Shown: positions 1-8,416 of the stretch, piece after piece
Layout: each line of letters starts with the position of its first letter
How positions within the stretch are numbered: position 1 is the stretch's first letter
NCBI GenBank assembly: GCA_021372355.1
Contig: JAJFUQ010000003.1
Location: 1-37,911 of the forward strand
Direction: 5' to 3'
DNA: 37,911 bases
Source: Nocardiaceae bacterium
GTDB taxonomy: Bacteria; Actinomycetota; Actinomycetes; Mycobacteriales; Mycobacteriaceae
Notes under the pieces: generated by a model
The model's input: only the letters and a program-made list of their open reading frames with translations
Told to the model about the DNA's origin: nothing
The model's database searches: none
Position numbers and translations under genes: made by a program

Positions 1-137
1 ACCCGACCGATGACAGTCGGACGATCGAGCACTCCCCCATCCACTCGGTCAGTGTTGCAGGAAAGTGATCGAATCCCGTGTGTGCGCTGTGGGGTGTCGG
101 CGATCTCGTCCGATTCGAATTTCGAGACACCTTCCGA
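1..137. other. Non-coding start of window
   Basis: No gene is supported here. A short inverted repeat (CCGAC at 3-7 and GTCGG at 16-20) could be a weak hairpin. The reading frame that enters from the upstream half of the broken regulator (see 138-1666) stays open to the window edge, but its composition looks like a shadow frame. Confidence 0.4.
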
Positions 138-1666
138 TCAGGCAAGCAGGTCATTCTCCATCGCGAAGAGCGCCGCGGCGCCCCGCGTCGAGACGCCGAT
201 CTTGGTATAGATGTTCTGGATGTGGCGGTCGGCCGTCTTGGCTGAGATGAACAATTGGGCCGCGATCTGCTTGACCGAGTGACCTCGGGCGGCGAGCACC
301 AGCACTTCGACTTCGCGTGCGGTAAGCCCGGCCGGATAGGTCTGGCGAGTCGCTCGCCCGCCGTGACCGGCAGCGACCAGCACGGCCTCGACGATCTGCG
401 CGTCCAACCGTCCGGCCGTCGCGTGATCGCGCAACGCCACATCCGGATTCTGTGTTCCGCTGTCGACCACCAACCGGTACGCGTCGGCCGCGGCGACCAC
501 GCGCGCGGCGCGCGGCAGCGAGGCAGCGAGGCCGCCGTCAATCCCTTCGGGAATCCGCTTCCATCGAGGCATTCATGGTGGCAACCAGACGTCGGGACCA
601 GTTCACGAAGAGCGGCAGACCGCCGCAGCATCTGCTCGGTGAACATCGGATGCAGTTCGTATCGGTCCGCCTCGGCACGAGTGAGAGGCCCGCTCTTCAC
701 CAGGACCGAAGTCGGCACGGCGGTGATTCCCAGGTCATGTAGCCAACCCGCGCGTGCAATGTTCCGCTGCTCGTCTTCACTCATCCCGAGTCGCTTGGCA
801 GCACGCGCTGCGAGGTCGGCGACCGCCCGGGAGTGGCCGGCCGACCCTGGATTCTTGAGGTCGACGAAGTCCGCCGCGACGCGCATCGCTTCATCGAGAA
901 CATCGCCGCTGACCGTCCGATGCGGCTTCGACTCCATCGCCAGCGCGGCCTCCCACGGATCGACAGCATCAAGTCGTTCGAGGATCGAGCGGCCATGTGC
1001 CCGGAATGCCTGCGCGACCTGCGGGTCGTAGGCCTTGCCGCTGCGTGCCTCGGCGACCACAAGGGCTCGGTCGACGCCCTGCAGTCGAGCGATCGCCTCC
1101 ATGTCGTGGGTGACGTGCACGATGCGCATCGGCAACGGGATGTCGCTGCCTTTGACTCCGCGAGGCAGGCCGTTCCCGTTCCAGCGTTCGAAGGAGTCAC
1201 GCAGCGATGCGCGAACGTCGTCCGACATGGCGAGTCGCTCGGCGAGTGAATCCCCCACCTCGCAACCCGTTTGGAAGTTCATCTCCATATAGGAGCGGCC
1301 GCCGGCGAGCATCGCCAACACGTCCTTGATTCGCTGTCGCGCGGACCCACCGTCGCCGGCATGAAAGACGATCTCGCGCAACACCTCCCGCGGATCTGAC
1401 ATGTCCTTGACGACGGTTCGCGAACGCGTGTCGATGTCATCGCCGAACACCGCGGCGACTTCGAACGCGTGACCGGTGCAGCCGAGGTAGCGCAGCAGCG
1501 ACACCCAGTACACGGTGTCGCGGTCGTGGGCGGTGAGGCCCATCTGCTCGGCCAACTCGGTGGAGAGCACACAGCTACGCAGTTGCGAGCCGATCGGTTG
1601 CCCGAACGCGTTGTCCTGGCCCAGCGCGAGAATCGCGACGAGTTCAGCCAGCCGGACCGTTGTCAC
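138..1666 (-). pseudogene. HD-GYP domain / LuxR-type HTH regulator, frameshifted by an 8-bp duplication
   Basis: Read from a GTG at 1666, the frame gives an N-terminal helical region and a degenerate HD-GYP-like half with NGNGLPRG. A full HD domain follows, with WLHDLG and then HHECLDGSGFPKGLTA. The frame is lost at the 8-bp tandem repeat at 514-529. The continuation LPRAARVVAAADAYR and a C-terminal LuxR/NarL HTH (LTAREVEVLVLAARGHSVKQ) are in a frame shifted by 8 bases. Removing one repeat unit gives a single 506-residue protein. HD-GYP domains are usually cyclic-di-GMP or related phosphohydrolases, and the HTH would bind DNA. The C-terminal piece could start by itself at ATG 572 and would then carry only the HTH and a short helical lead. 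It could be a real pseudogene, a strain-specific mutation or a sequencing error. It is divergent from the NTF2-like gene. Confidence 0.8.
514..529. repeat. 8-bp tandem duplication causing a frameshift
   Basis: GGCAGCGA occurs twice head to tail, and two further matching bases (GG) follow. The duplication lies exactly where the HD-GYP protein changes frame, and deletion of one unit restores a continuous reading frame. This is the pattern expected from replication slippage. Confidence 0.85.
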
Positions 1667-1737
1667 GCGACGACCGTACCGCGAATGGGGAGTTCACCCG
1701 ATGCGGCGCCACACCCGAAGAAAATAGCGTCCATGTC

Positions 1738-2160
1738 ATGACAAACACCACGCTCACCAGCACTGATCCTAAGATCCTCGCGGTCCAGAACCTCTACGAC
1801 TCCTACTTCCGCGCGGACCTCGAGAGTGCGCTCGCCGACGTCTCCGACGACATCGACTGGACCGCGGAAGCGTCGAGTTCTTCCGCACCCTGGTACGGCC
1901 GACGACTGGGCAAGACCGGCGTCGCCGCCTTCTTCGGTGCCATCGCCGAAAACGTCTCCATCAACCAGTTCGATGTCGAGACGATCACCTCGAACTCCAC
2001 CGACGTCATCGCCGTCGTGAAATGGTCGTTCACCGTGAACGCGACCGGACGTTCGGCGTCGATGTACATGCAGCACTGGTGGCGATTCTCGGAAGGCAAA
2101 ATGGTCTTCTTCCGCGGAAGCGAAGACAGCGAGCAGACCGCCGCGGCCTTCCGACGCTGA
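1738..2160 (+). CDS. NTF2-like / SnoaL-like protein
   Basis: A 140-residue protein with the usual size and pattern of nuclear-transport-factor-2-fold proteins. It opens with an N-terminal helix (VQNLYDSYFRADLESALADV) and has DDIDWTAEA and a pocket-forming sheet, then ends with MYMQHWWRFSEGKMVFFRGSED. Members of this fold are small enzymes (isomerases, cyclases, hydrolases) or binding proteins, and no specific substrate can be named. ATG 1738 is preferred over the in-frame TTG at 1660 because the conserved fold begins just after it. The Shine-Dalgarno signal is weak. A hairpin at 2176-2202 follows the stop codon, so it is probably monocistronic. The regulator at 138-1666 is divergent, with 71 bp between the two starts. 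Confidence 0.8.
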   Translation: MTNTTLTSTDPKILAVQNLYDSYFRADLESALADVSDDIDWTAEASSSSAPWYGRRLGKTGVAAFFGAIAENVSINQFDVETITSNSTDVIAVVKWSFTVNATGRSASMYMQHWWRFSEGKMVFFRGSEDSEQTAAAFRR

Positions 2161-2175
2161 TCAAGCGAGCCTCAG

Positions 2176-2202
2176 ACGCCGGGTAATTCGATTGCCCGGC
2201 GT
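2176..2202 (+). terminator. Hairpin after the NTF2-like gene
   Basis: Inverted repeat ACGCCGGG / CCCGGCGT, 8 bp of stem with an 11-nt loop, starting 16 bases after the stop codon. There is no T-run, as is common in high-GC actinobacteria. It also separates this gene from the acetyltransferase. Confidence 0.5.
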
Positions 2203-2228
2203 TCGCATCCCCGAGGATCATCTGCCGC

Positions 2229-2741
2229 ATGGACGTCACCATCCGACCTGCACACCTCGGTGACATCGCCGCAATTCAGGATGTCGAGGAGCGTGCCGCG
2301 ACGGTCTTCGCGGCCACGACATCGTCCTACGCGATGGCCCTGCCGGTCCTGTCCGCGGATTTCCTCCGGCCGCAGATCACCGACGAACGGGTGTGGGTGG
2401 CAGTCAACGCGCACCAAGAGGTCATCGGCTTCGCCGTCGCGACCTTGATCGACGGCATGCCCCACCTGCACGAACTGGACGTCGTCCCGGAATACGCGCG
2501 TCGCGGGATCGGGAAACTCCTCATCGAAACAGTGACGACGTGGGCACTGAGCACTGGTCACTCGGCGCTCACGCTGTCGACGTTTCGGGACATCCCGTGG
2601 AATGCACCCTTCTACGCCAAGCTCGGCTTCACCGAGGTCGCGCAGCTCACCCCCGGCTTGGAAGCGCTCCGCTCACAAGAACTCGCCGTGGGGCTTCACA
2701 TCGACAATCGCATCGTCATGCGACTGGCCATTGGATCGTGA
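2229..2741 (+). CDS. GNAT-family N-acetyltransferase
   Basis: A 170-residue protein of normal GNAT length. It starts with the typical VTIRPAHLGDIAAIQDVEERA opening. The acetyl-CoA binding loop YARRGIGKLL follows the HELDVVPE strand at about residues 85-100, and the C-terminal NAPFYAKLGFTEV motif is also typical. It should transfer an acetyl group from acetyl-CoA to an amine; the substrate is unknown. A weak GAGGA lies about 11 bases before the ATG. The last 69 bases overlap the convergent 3' end of the membrane-protein gene on the other strand. Confidence 0.85.
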   Translation: MDVTIRPAHLGDIAAIQDVEERAATVFAATTSSYAMALPVLSADFLRPQITDERVWVAVNAHQEVIGFAVATLIDGMPHLHELDVVPEYARRGIGKLLIETVTTWALSTGHSALTLSTFRDIPWNAPFYAKLGFTEVAQLTPGLEALRSQELAVGLHIDNRIVMRLAIGS

Positions 2742-3143
2742 CACCTGCGCGAGGACCACGGCGACCAGCAGCACGACGAGCACTGGGGCGATGAGCGCCA
2801 GCCAGCGGGCCCCGACGGGAATCGTCGCCGCGACCACCCCGATCGCGCTTCCGGCGCCCAGTGCCATGAGGATTCGGCTGAGGTCACGCCACTCGGGCAG
2901 CACGGGCGCGAAGCGGGCGACGACGGAAATGACGGCAGCCATGCCGGCGATCGCGGCCTGCGACGCCGATTGCGTGCCCAGCCCGATCGCAACGGCCGCC
3001 AGGCTCGCTGCGAGGACCGTCCACACCGGCACCTTGATGCCGACGATCTGAGCGCCCGCGGCCAAGGCGAGACACACACCTGCGCCCCATCCGGCTCCGG
3101 GTACCAGGACGGCGATCATGAGGAATCCGAATCCGACGCTCAT
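2673..3143 (-). CDS. Small integral membrane protein of the MoxR cluster
   Basis: A 156-residue protein from ATG 3143. It is mostly hydrophobic, with about four membrane helices (MSVGFGFLMIAVLVPGAGW; AGAQIVGIKVPVWTVLAAS; a middle segment; LALIAPVLVVLLVAVVLAQV) and a short polar tail. Its start overlaps the stop of the DUF58 gene (ATGA), so it is the last gene of the five-gene operon and probably translationally coupled. No enzymatic motif is visible. It may anchor or assist the MoxR/DUF58 system (inference from position only). The 3' end overlaps the acetyltransferase gene. Confidence 0.7.
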   Translation of the reverse strand: MSVGFGFLMIAVLVPGAGWGAGVCLALAAGAQIVGIKVPVWTVLAASLAAVAIGLGTQSASQAAIAGMAAVISVVARFAPVLPEWRDLSRILMALGAGSAIGVVAATIPVGARWLALIAPVLVVLLVAVVLAQVSRSNGQSHDDAIVDVKPHGEFL

Positions 3144-4300
3144 CGCCAGGCCTCCCACTGCACGACCTCGATGCCGGCCGTGCTCAGGTCGCGATACAGA
3201 GCACCGCGTTCCAGCCGCCACATCCGCGCGATGAGCGGATCGAGGTCGTCGCCGAATGGCGGTCCGTTCAGGACATCGACGACGAGAACCGGATGCCCGC
3301 GGCGGCGCAGGTCGACGAGCGAAAGCCCGAACTGCGCGTCCAACAACGGTGAGAAAGCGACCACGACCGCTCCGGGCGGCGCCGCTGCCCTCGGCACGAG
3401 CGTTCCCGCCAGCGCCTGGGCCGCTTCGCCCTCGAGAACCGCATCGAGCACTTGATAGAACTGACGGCGCCCCGGATGTGGAGCGAGCCACCGCGGAGTC
3501 CGACTGCCGAGGCACACGACCGCGGCGCGATCGCCCCGACGCAGCGCAGCCTGTGCTGTCGACACTGCTCCGTGCACACAGCGTTCGAGCGACTCGCCCG
3601 CCGGGCCAGGCTGCTGCGCATAGGTGTCGACGACGATCGCCACGTCCGCAGATCGTTCGGTCAGACGTTCGTTGACGTGCATGTCCGCGCGCCGGGCGCT
3701 GACGACCCAATTCACCATGCGCAAGGCGTCCCCCGCCTGGAACGGGCGGATGCCGGCGAATTCGACACCGGAGCCCGGGGTGCGGGACAGATGCGTTCCG
3801 ATGCGGCGGGGCAGTTCACCGACGGGCATCTGCATCTTCTCGGGCTGCGCATACGGATAGACCCGAAGACTGCCGCCCCGCACGTGGGCCTCGGCGACCC
3901 ACATGCCGGCGGATGCCTTCACCCGGAACTCGAGCGAATAGTTGCCCCACCGCTCGACCATGATGTCGGCCGTCACCGTGCCATCGATGCGCGTCAGCTT
4001 CTGCACCTGTGCGCCGGTGGCCTCCAGGGCGATCTCGGCGTCTGCCGGAGCCGTTATCCCCCACCGCAGCGAGACCGTCTCGCCCTCGAAACACCGGGTC
4101 AGCGGCGCCGCCGGGTCGATGGAGATCCCGCTCGTCAAGCGCGTGCGTCCGACGATGATCAAGACCGCGAGAATCGGTGCCGCGAACGCGACCAACGCCG
4201 GGCGGCTGATCATCACGGCCCCCGACAGTGCCACCCCGGCCGTCATGGCCAGCGCGCCGAAGACGGGCGCGGGTCGCCAGTCGAGACGCGTGATGGTCAT
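3140..4300 (-). CDS. DUF58 domain protein (MoxR partner)
   Basis: A 386-residue protein. The N-terminus has two membrane helices (about residues 13-55), followed by a beta-rich region. The DUF58 core, GVEFAGIRPFQAGDALRMVNW, lies at about 200-220 and leads into a vWA-like segment with VAIVVDTY. DUF58 proteins occur almost always beside MoxR ATPases and are thought to act with them as chaperone-like pairs for envelope processes. The ATG overlaps the MoxR stop by 4 bases and its own stop overlaps the next ATG, so translation is probably coupled. Confidence 0.88.
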   Translation of the reverse strand: MTITRLDWRPAPVFGALAMTAGVALSGAVMISRPALVAFAAPILAVLIIVGRTRLTSGISIDPAAPLTRCFEGETVSLRWGITAPADAEIALEATGAQVQKLTRIDGTVTADIMVERWGNYSLEFRVKASAGMWVAEAHVRGGSLRVYPYAQPEKMQMPVGELPRRIGTHLSRTPGSGVEFAGIRPFQAGDALRMVNWVVSARRADMHVNERLTERSADVAIVVDTYAQQPGPAGESLERCVHGAVSTAQAALRRGDRAAVVCLGSRTPRWLAPHPGRRQFYQVLDAVLEGEAAQALAGTLVPRAAAPPGAVVVAFSPLLDAQFGLSLVDLRRRGHPVLVVDVLNGPPFGDDLDPLIARMWRLERGALYRDLSTAGIEVVQWEAWR

Positions 4301-5256
4301 TGCCGAATTCGCGGAGCGGGCACCCGCTGCAGAATGTCCGCGAGGAGATCGGATGTGTGCACCCGGCGTACCCACATCTCGGGCTTCAGCGACACCCGGT
4401 GCGCGAACGCCGGAATCGCGAGCTCTTTGACGTCTTCCGGGGTCGCGAAATCGCGTCCCGCGAGAAGCGCCCGAGCCCGGGCCAACTGCACGAGGTCGAG
4501 CTCGGCTCGCGGACTCGCGCCGACCTCGACCTGCGGATGCATTCGCGTGGCGGCAGCCAGGGCGACGACATATTGCAGAACGTCGTCGTGAATGGTCACT
4601 CCCTCGACGGCTTCCCGCATCGCCAGAACATCGCCTTCGTCGACCACCCGACGGACGGTCGGTGGTGTCGAACCGCGGTCGAGTCGCCGCCGCAGCATCT
4701 GCATCTCGCCCGCCTCGTCGAGATAGCCCAACGTCACCCGCAAGGCAAAGCGGTCGAGTTGTGCCTCCGGTAGCGGGTACGTGCCTTCGAACTCGATCGG
4801 GTTGTCCGTCGCCAGCACCACGAACGGGTCCGGCAGCTTCCGGGTTTCCCCGTCGATGCTGACCTGGCCCTCGGCCATCGACTCGAGCAGCGCCGACTGG
4901 GTTTTCGGCGGCGTGCGGTTGATCTCGTCGGCGAGCAGGAGGTTGGTGAAGATCGGTCCGGGCCGGAACTGAAAACGACCGCTGGGCATGTCGTACATCG
5001 TCGAACCGAGCAGATCGGCCGGCAGCAGGTCGGGCGTGAACTGCATCCGGCGGAACTGCAGTCCGAGCGCCGCGGCAAAGGATCGGGCGATCAATGTCTT
5101 GCCGAGGCCCGGAAGGTCCTCGATGAGAACGTGGCCTCGGGCGAGCACCGCGATCATGATGAGGCGCAGCGGCTCGCGCTTGCCGACCACGACGTGTTCG
5201 AGTTCGTCGAGAACCGCCTCCGACCGTGCGGCCGCCGCATCCAACGTGAGCATCAT
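4297..5256 (-). CDS. MoxR-family AAA+ ATPase
   Basis: A 319-residue protein of normal MoxR length. It has a Walker A at about residues 46-55 (EDLPGLGKTL), a Walker B LLLADEINR near 107-115, the MoxR-typical NRTPPKTQSALLESMAE, and a sensor region ATDNPIEFEGTYPLPEAQLDRF. The C-terminal lid domain carries SPRAELDLVQLARA. MoxR proteins are AAA+ chaperones acting on neighbouring vWA/DUF58 proteins. Two consecutive ATG codons (5256, 5253) are possible starts, and the first overlaps the upstream stop. It is the central gene of the operon. Confidence 0.93.
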   Translation of the reverse strand: MMLTLDAAAARSEAVLDELEHVVVGKREPLRLIMIAVLARGHVLIEDLPGLGKTLIARSFAAALGLQFRRMQFTPDLLPADLLGSTMYDMPSGRFQFRPGPIFTNLLLADEINRTPPKTQSALLESMAEGQVSIDGETRKLPDPFVVLATDNPIEFEGTYPLPEAQLDRFALRVTLGYLDEAGEMQMLRRRLDRGSTPPTVRRVVDEGDVLAMREAVEGVTIHDDVLQYVVALAAATRMHPQVEVGASPRAELDLVQLARARALLAGRDFATPEDVKELAIPAFAHRVSLKPEMWVRRVHTSDLLADILQRVPAPRIRQ

Positions 5257-5735
5257 GCCGCCGCCTCACCAGTCGTGATCCATTCCAGTCGCTGCAGGAT
5301 GTGGTCGAGTCCCTCGCGACCGGGAGCCTGCCCGGTTCCGTGGCCGAGCGGGTCGACCCACATCCACATCGGCCCGAACACGAATTCCCCGCGTTTGCGG
5401 TCCGGCCGTCCGCCGACCGCCAGCTGGAATTCACGGCCGATGATCGGCCGGATGTGTCGGTCCCAGTCCGCCGCGGTGCCGTCCGCCCACGCGACGAACA
5501 CCTGCGTCTTCGAAAGCCAGTGCTCGAGGCCTTCGTTGCTGTCGAAGGTTCGCCTCCGCGAGACGGGCTCGGGTTCGCGGATCGCGTCGACCACGAGCGC
5601 GACGATGGCACCGAGCGCGGCCAGCCCACCGCCGAACAACACGAGCGGCCACAGGGCGGCGCCGATGGCGACCACCTCCGCGAGAATGACGCCACCGATT
5701 CCCCACGCGAGAGTCCGGCGCCTCATGACCGCCAC
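5253..5735 (-). CDS. Membrane protein of unknown function in the MoxR cluster
   Basis: A 160-residue protein. Two membrane helices near the N-terminus (about residues 8-50) are followed by a roughly 100-residue soluble domain rich in Trp (HWLSKTQVFVAWADG, FVFGPMWMWVDP). No family is recognised. Its start lies 13 bases inside the end of the DUF4129 gene, and its stop overlaps the MoxR start, so it belongs to the operon. The soluble part may be the partner or client of the ATPase, but that is only positional inference. Confidence 0.72.
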   Translation of the reverse strand: MAVMRRRTLAWGIGGVILAEVVAIGAALWPLVLFGGGLAALGAIVALVVDAIREPEPVSRRRTFDSNEGLEHWLSKTQVFVAWADGTAADWDRHIRPIIGREFQLAVGGRPDRKRGEFVFGPMWMWVDPLGHGTGQAPGREGLDHILQRLEWITTGEAAA

Positions 5736-6643
5736 CTCGCGAGGATGTCGTGGAGTGCCGTCGCCGCGGAATCCCTTTGCGCCGCAGTCATTTCGTGAAC
5801 GCTGAACCGAGCTTCGGTGAAGAGATCACGCAGCTGCCCAGCGGGGCCCACCGGCATCAGATCGTGTTCGACCGCACGATCGATCACTTCCTTGGCGGTA
5901 TCGGACGCCCGCGGTGCGAACTCTGTGTGAGCGAGGGCGCGTTCCATCGTGGCGAAGCACGCGATGATCGCATCCCCGGGTTTCCGTCCGGGTTGGACGA
6001 CTTCCTGGAGTGCCATTTCCGTGGCCCGGATCAACGGTTCGGGTGCCCGCGGCGGGCTGCTCGGTTGAGGCACGTCGTCGATCCTGTTCAAGCGTCTGCG
6101 GATCGTCGCTCGCAACGTACCGCCGAGGATCACGAGCGAGATCGTCGCGACGACGACGAGTGCGATCACTGCCTCAGTCCCGCCGGTGTCCGGGTTGTCC
6201 CGGGGCGACCGCGGTGCAGTCGTCGGTGGTGGCGGCGGTTGTTGCGCGGCCTCGACTGACGGCGGCGCCGGGACGTCCGTTTCGGTCGGCACCAGATCAT
6301 GGCGGGCGAACGCCAAAACGATCAACGCCGCGACCACCGCAACGAAGGCCAGAGCCACATAGGACACCCGGATGCGCATCTCGGGCCAGTCCCACGGCGG
6401 CGCGTCCGGCACCTGACCGACGCGTGGCTTGCGGGCGACGGACACCGCTCCCGCGGTGGTCGCGATCACCGCAATGAGCAGCGCCGCGGTGACGGCAAGA
6501 GTCGGCAAGAATCCGCTGACCCCGGGCCCGGGCATCGGGCCGACGGCACCGCTGGGGCGCACGCGCACTGCGATACCCGCCGCGACCAGCAGAACGGCCG
6601 CGAGAATGGCGCCGCTCCTGCCTGCCAGAACCAGATTGCGCAC
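5723..6643 (-). CDS. DUF4129 domain membrane protein
   Basis: A 306-residue protein from GTG 6643, preceded by AAGGA at a good distance. Four membrane helices lie at about residues 9-28, 43-68, 90-112 and 153-178. A Pro-rich extracytoplasmic stretch with a run of five prolines sits between the third and fourth. A cytoplasmic C-terminal domain (about 205-306) matches the DUF4129 pattern (ATEMALQEVVQPGRKPGDAI ... LTEARFS-like FTEARFSVHEM). DUF4129 proteins commonly accompany MoxR and DUF58 and may also be linked to transglutaminase-like proteins; none of the latter is present here. It is the first gene of the operon. Confidence 0.83.
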   Translation of the reverse strand: MRNLVLAGRSGAILAAVLLVAAGIAVRVRPSGAVGPMPGPGVSGFLPTLAVTAALLIAVIATTAGAVSVARKPRVGQVPDAPPWDWPEMRIRVSYVALAFVAVVAALIVLAFARHDLVPTETDVPAPPSVEAAQQPPPPPTTAPRSPRDNPDTGGTEAVIALVVVATISLVILGGTLRATIRRRLNRIDDVPQPSSPPRAPEPLIRATEMALQEVVQPGRKPGDAIIACFATMERALAHTEFAPRASDTAKEVIDRAVEHDLMPVGPAGQLRDLFTEARFSVHEMTAAQRDSAATALHDILARWRS

Positions 6644-6655
6644 TGCGAATCCTTA

Positions 6656-6684
6656 ACGATGTGCTGTAACCATCATGCGCACAA
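6656..6684 (-). promoter_or_regulatory. Possible promoter of the MoxR operon
   Basis: On the minus strand, TTGTGC (6684-6679) and CATCGT (6661-6656) are spaced by 17 bases, ahead of the GTG at 6643. A start of transcription near 6649 would leave almost no leader, which conflicts with the good AAGGA at 6654-6650. The assignment is therefore weak. Confidence 0.3.
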
Positions 6685-6721
6685 GTTCGGCTCAGAAGTC
6701 TTCAGATCGCGACTTTCTAGA

Positions 6722-7564
6722 TCATTTACTGCTGCTCAAGGCCGTGATCGCCTCGAACACCGCAACCGGCTGATCGAGCGAGACGAAGGTGCGCGCACCG
6801 GGCACCTCGGTGAAGGTGGCGTTCGGGAGGACCTCGGCCAACCGGCGGCCCATCTTGGGCGTGAACGCCCGGTCGGCCATCCCCCAGACGATCGACACCG
6901 GCTTGGTGAATCCGCGCAGAGCGGGGGTCACCTTCGCGAGTTCGGCGGGGTCGATCGCTTTCGCAAACGCCGCGAGGTCGGCTCGGATCGCCCGATCGGT
7001 TTGCGCCGGTTTGAGCACGGCGTTCGTCAGCTTCGGGTCACGTTTGGTGATGAGCAATCCGTACCCGAGCGGCGAATGCCGAAGGAAACGCAGGTGCATC
7101 GGCGCGAGCAACATGCTGATCATCGCCGGGTTGCGGGCCAGCGAGAACAGCAGCTTGAACGGCTGCGGCGGAAAGATGTCGAAGGCGTCGCAGTTGGTGA
7201 GCACGACGCGACCGACCGCGTCCGGGTATTCGTGCATGACGTACTGACACAGCGCTCCGCCGGTGTCGTTGCCGACGAGCGTCACGTCCGTCAATCCGAG
7301 GTCCGCGATGAACTCCGAAATCAGACGGGCGGCTCCGCGCGGCGTGCGGTCGGCATCGGGACCCCAGGCGACTCGGTGCGAACCCAGCGGCCAGGTCGGC
7401 GCAATACAGCGATAGCCCGCGGCCGCCAGTCGTTGTGCCACCGGTTCCCACAGCCGATAGTCGACGAGAACGCCGTGCACGAACAACACCGGCGGTCGGC
7501 TGGACACCACCGGTCCGTACTCGCGGTATTCGACGGCGCCGGATGGCAATGACCGAATGGGCAT
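6722..7564 (-). CDS. Alpha/beta-hydrolase
   Basis: A 280-residue alpha/beta-hydrolase-fold protein. The oxyanion region PVLFVHGVLVDYRLW is near the N-terminus. The usual nucleophile elbow is unusual: the sequence at that place is VGNDTGG, giving Asp as nucleophile, as in haloalkane dehalogenase and epoxide hydrolase relatives rather than Ser esterases. An acid is available in WGMADRAFTP. At the spot where the last His is expected the sequence is PGARTFVSLDQP, so the catalytic His is not obvious and activity may be altered. ATG 7564 has AAGGGA 7 bases upstream. It is divergent from the HAD gene and lies 78 bp before the MoxR operon on the same strand. Confidence 0.82.
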   Translation of the reverse strand: MPIRSLPSGAVEYREYGPVVSSRPPVLFVHGVLVDYRLWEPVAQRLAAAGYRCIAPTWPLGSHRVAWGPDADRTPRGAARLISEFIADLGLTDVTLVGNDTGGALCQYVMHEYPDAVGRVVLTNCDAFDIFPPQPFKLLFSLARNPAMISMLLAPMHLRFLRHSPLGYGLLITKRDPKLTNAVLKPAQTDRAIRADLAAFAKAIDPAELAKVTPALRGFTKPVSIVWGMADRAFTPKMGRRLAEVLPNATFTEVPGARTFVSLDQPVAVFEAITALSSSK

Positions 7565-7626
7565 TTCGGTGTCCCTTCGAAAATCGGACAATCGCGGAGA
7601 GCCAACCCCGACGCTACCTCGGTACC

Positions 7627-8319
7627 GTGACAAGAATGCGTGCTCTGGATGCGGTGATCTTCGACGTCGACGGAACACTTGTGGACAGCGAACGAGACGG
7701 GCACCGTGTCGCCTTCAACCTCGCGTTCGCCGAGGCCGGGCTTCCGGACCGGTGGGACGTCGAACTCTATGGCGAACTGCTCGCGGTTGCCGGCGGTGCG
7801 AAGCGACTGACCCATTGGTTCGAACGCACCAGTACGCCGAACGCCGCTGAGTTGTCCCAGCGGCTGCACCGGCGGAAGACCGAGTTCCTCCGGGAGCTCA
7901 TCGCGGAAGGTCGTATCGAGGCCCGGCCCGGAGTCGCGGACCTGCTCGACGAACTCGAGGCGGCGGGCGTCACCCTTCACGTCGCCACGACCGGAACCCG
8001 TGCGTGGGTCGAACCTCTTTTGGCACGCACGTTCGGTAACCGCTTCTCGATCATCATCACCGGCGACGACGTTGCCGAGCTGAAACCGCACCCCGAGGCC
8101 TACCTCGAAGTACTTCGCCGATCGGGAACCGCAGTCGATCGCGTTGTCGCCATTGAGGATTCCGCGAATGGCGTGCGCGCGGCGATCGCCGCCGGCCTGG
8201 AGTGCGTCGCCGTCCGAAACCGGTACACCCGTCTCGACGACGTCACCGGCGCCACCCTGGTCGCCGACAGCTTCACCGAGAACGCCGTGCACCACTGGTT
8301 TCGCGACCGACTCGCCTGA
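7627..8319 (+). CDS. HAD-superfamily (CbbY/phosphatase-like) hydrolase
   Basis: About 230 residues. Motif I is AVIFDVDGTLVDSE with the catalytic Asp pair. Motif II is HVATTG, the motif III Lys lies in ELKPHPEAYLE, and motif IV is AIEDSANG. A helical cap sits between motifs I and II, which places it in the beta-phosphoglucomutase / phosphoglycolate-phosphatase / CbbY subgroup. It likely dephosphorylates or isomerises a small sugar phosphate. The start is GTG 7627 or ATG 7636; homology begins right at the second. TACCGT at 7623-7628 could be a -10 box for a nearly leaderless message, but no good -35 box is seen. Confidence 0.87.
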   Translation: MTRMRALDAVIFDVDGTLVDSERDGHRVAFNLAFAEAGLPDRWDVELYGELLAVAGGAKRLTHWFERTSTPNAAELSQRLHRRKTEFLRELIAEGRIEARPGVADLLDELEAAGVTLHVATTGTRAWVEPLLARTFGNRFSIIITGDDVAELKPHPEAYLEVLRRSGTAVDRVVAIEDSANGVRAAIAAGLECVAVRNRYTRLDDVTGATLVADSFTENAVHHWFRDRLA

Positions 8320-8416
8320 CCGCGCTCCTCAACGTCCGATTGCCCCTGCCAGATGCGCAGTCTCGCAGTACTGTGGTTTCACTGAACTTGATCGACAATC
8401 GCGGGAAACGAGCGCA

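Noticed and set aside
1..530. Continuation of the HD-GYP frame through the duplication to the window edge
   Set aside because: After 514-529 this frame becomes Arg/Pro-rich without motifs, while the 8-base-shifted frame gives the expected HD-GYP end and a complete LuxR HTH.
3140..5695. A very long single open frame (851 residues) ending with the DUF58 protein
   Set aside because: The part upstream of 4300 is another frame of the MoxR and membrane-protein genes. The DUF58 start at ATG 4300 overlaps the MoxR stop and fits the family length.
8144..8416. An N-terminal extension of the kinase overlapping the HAD gene
   Set aside because: The extension is a shadow of the HAD coding frame. ATG 8417 has a Shine-Dalgarno-like sequence, and the kinase N-terminus starts there.
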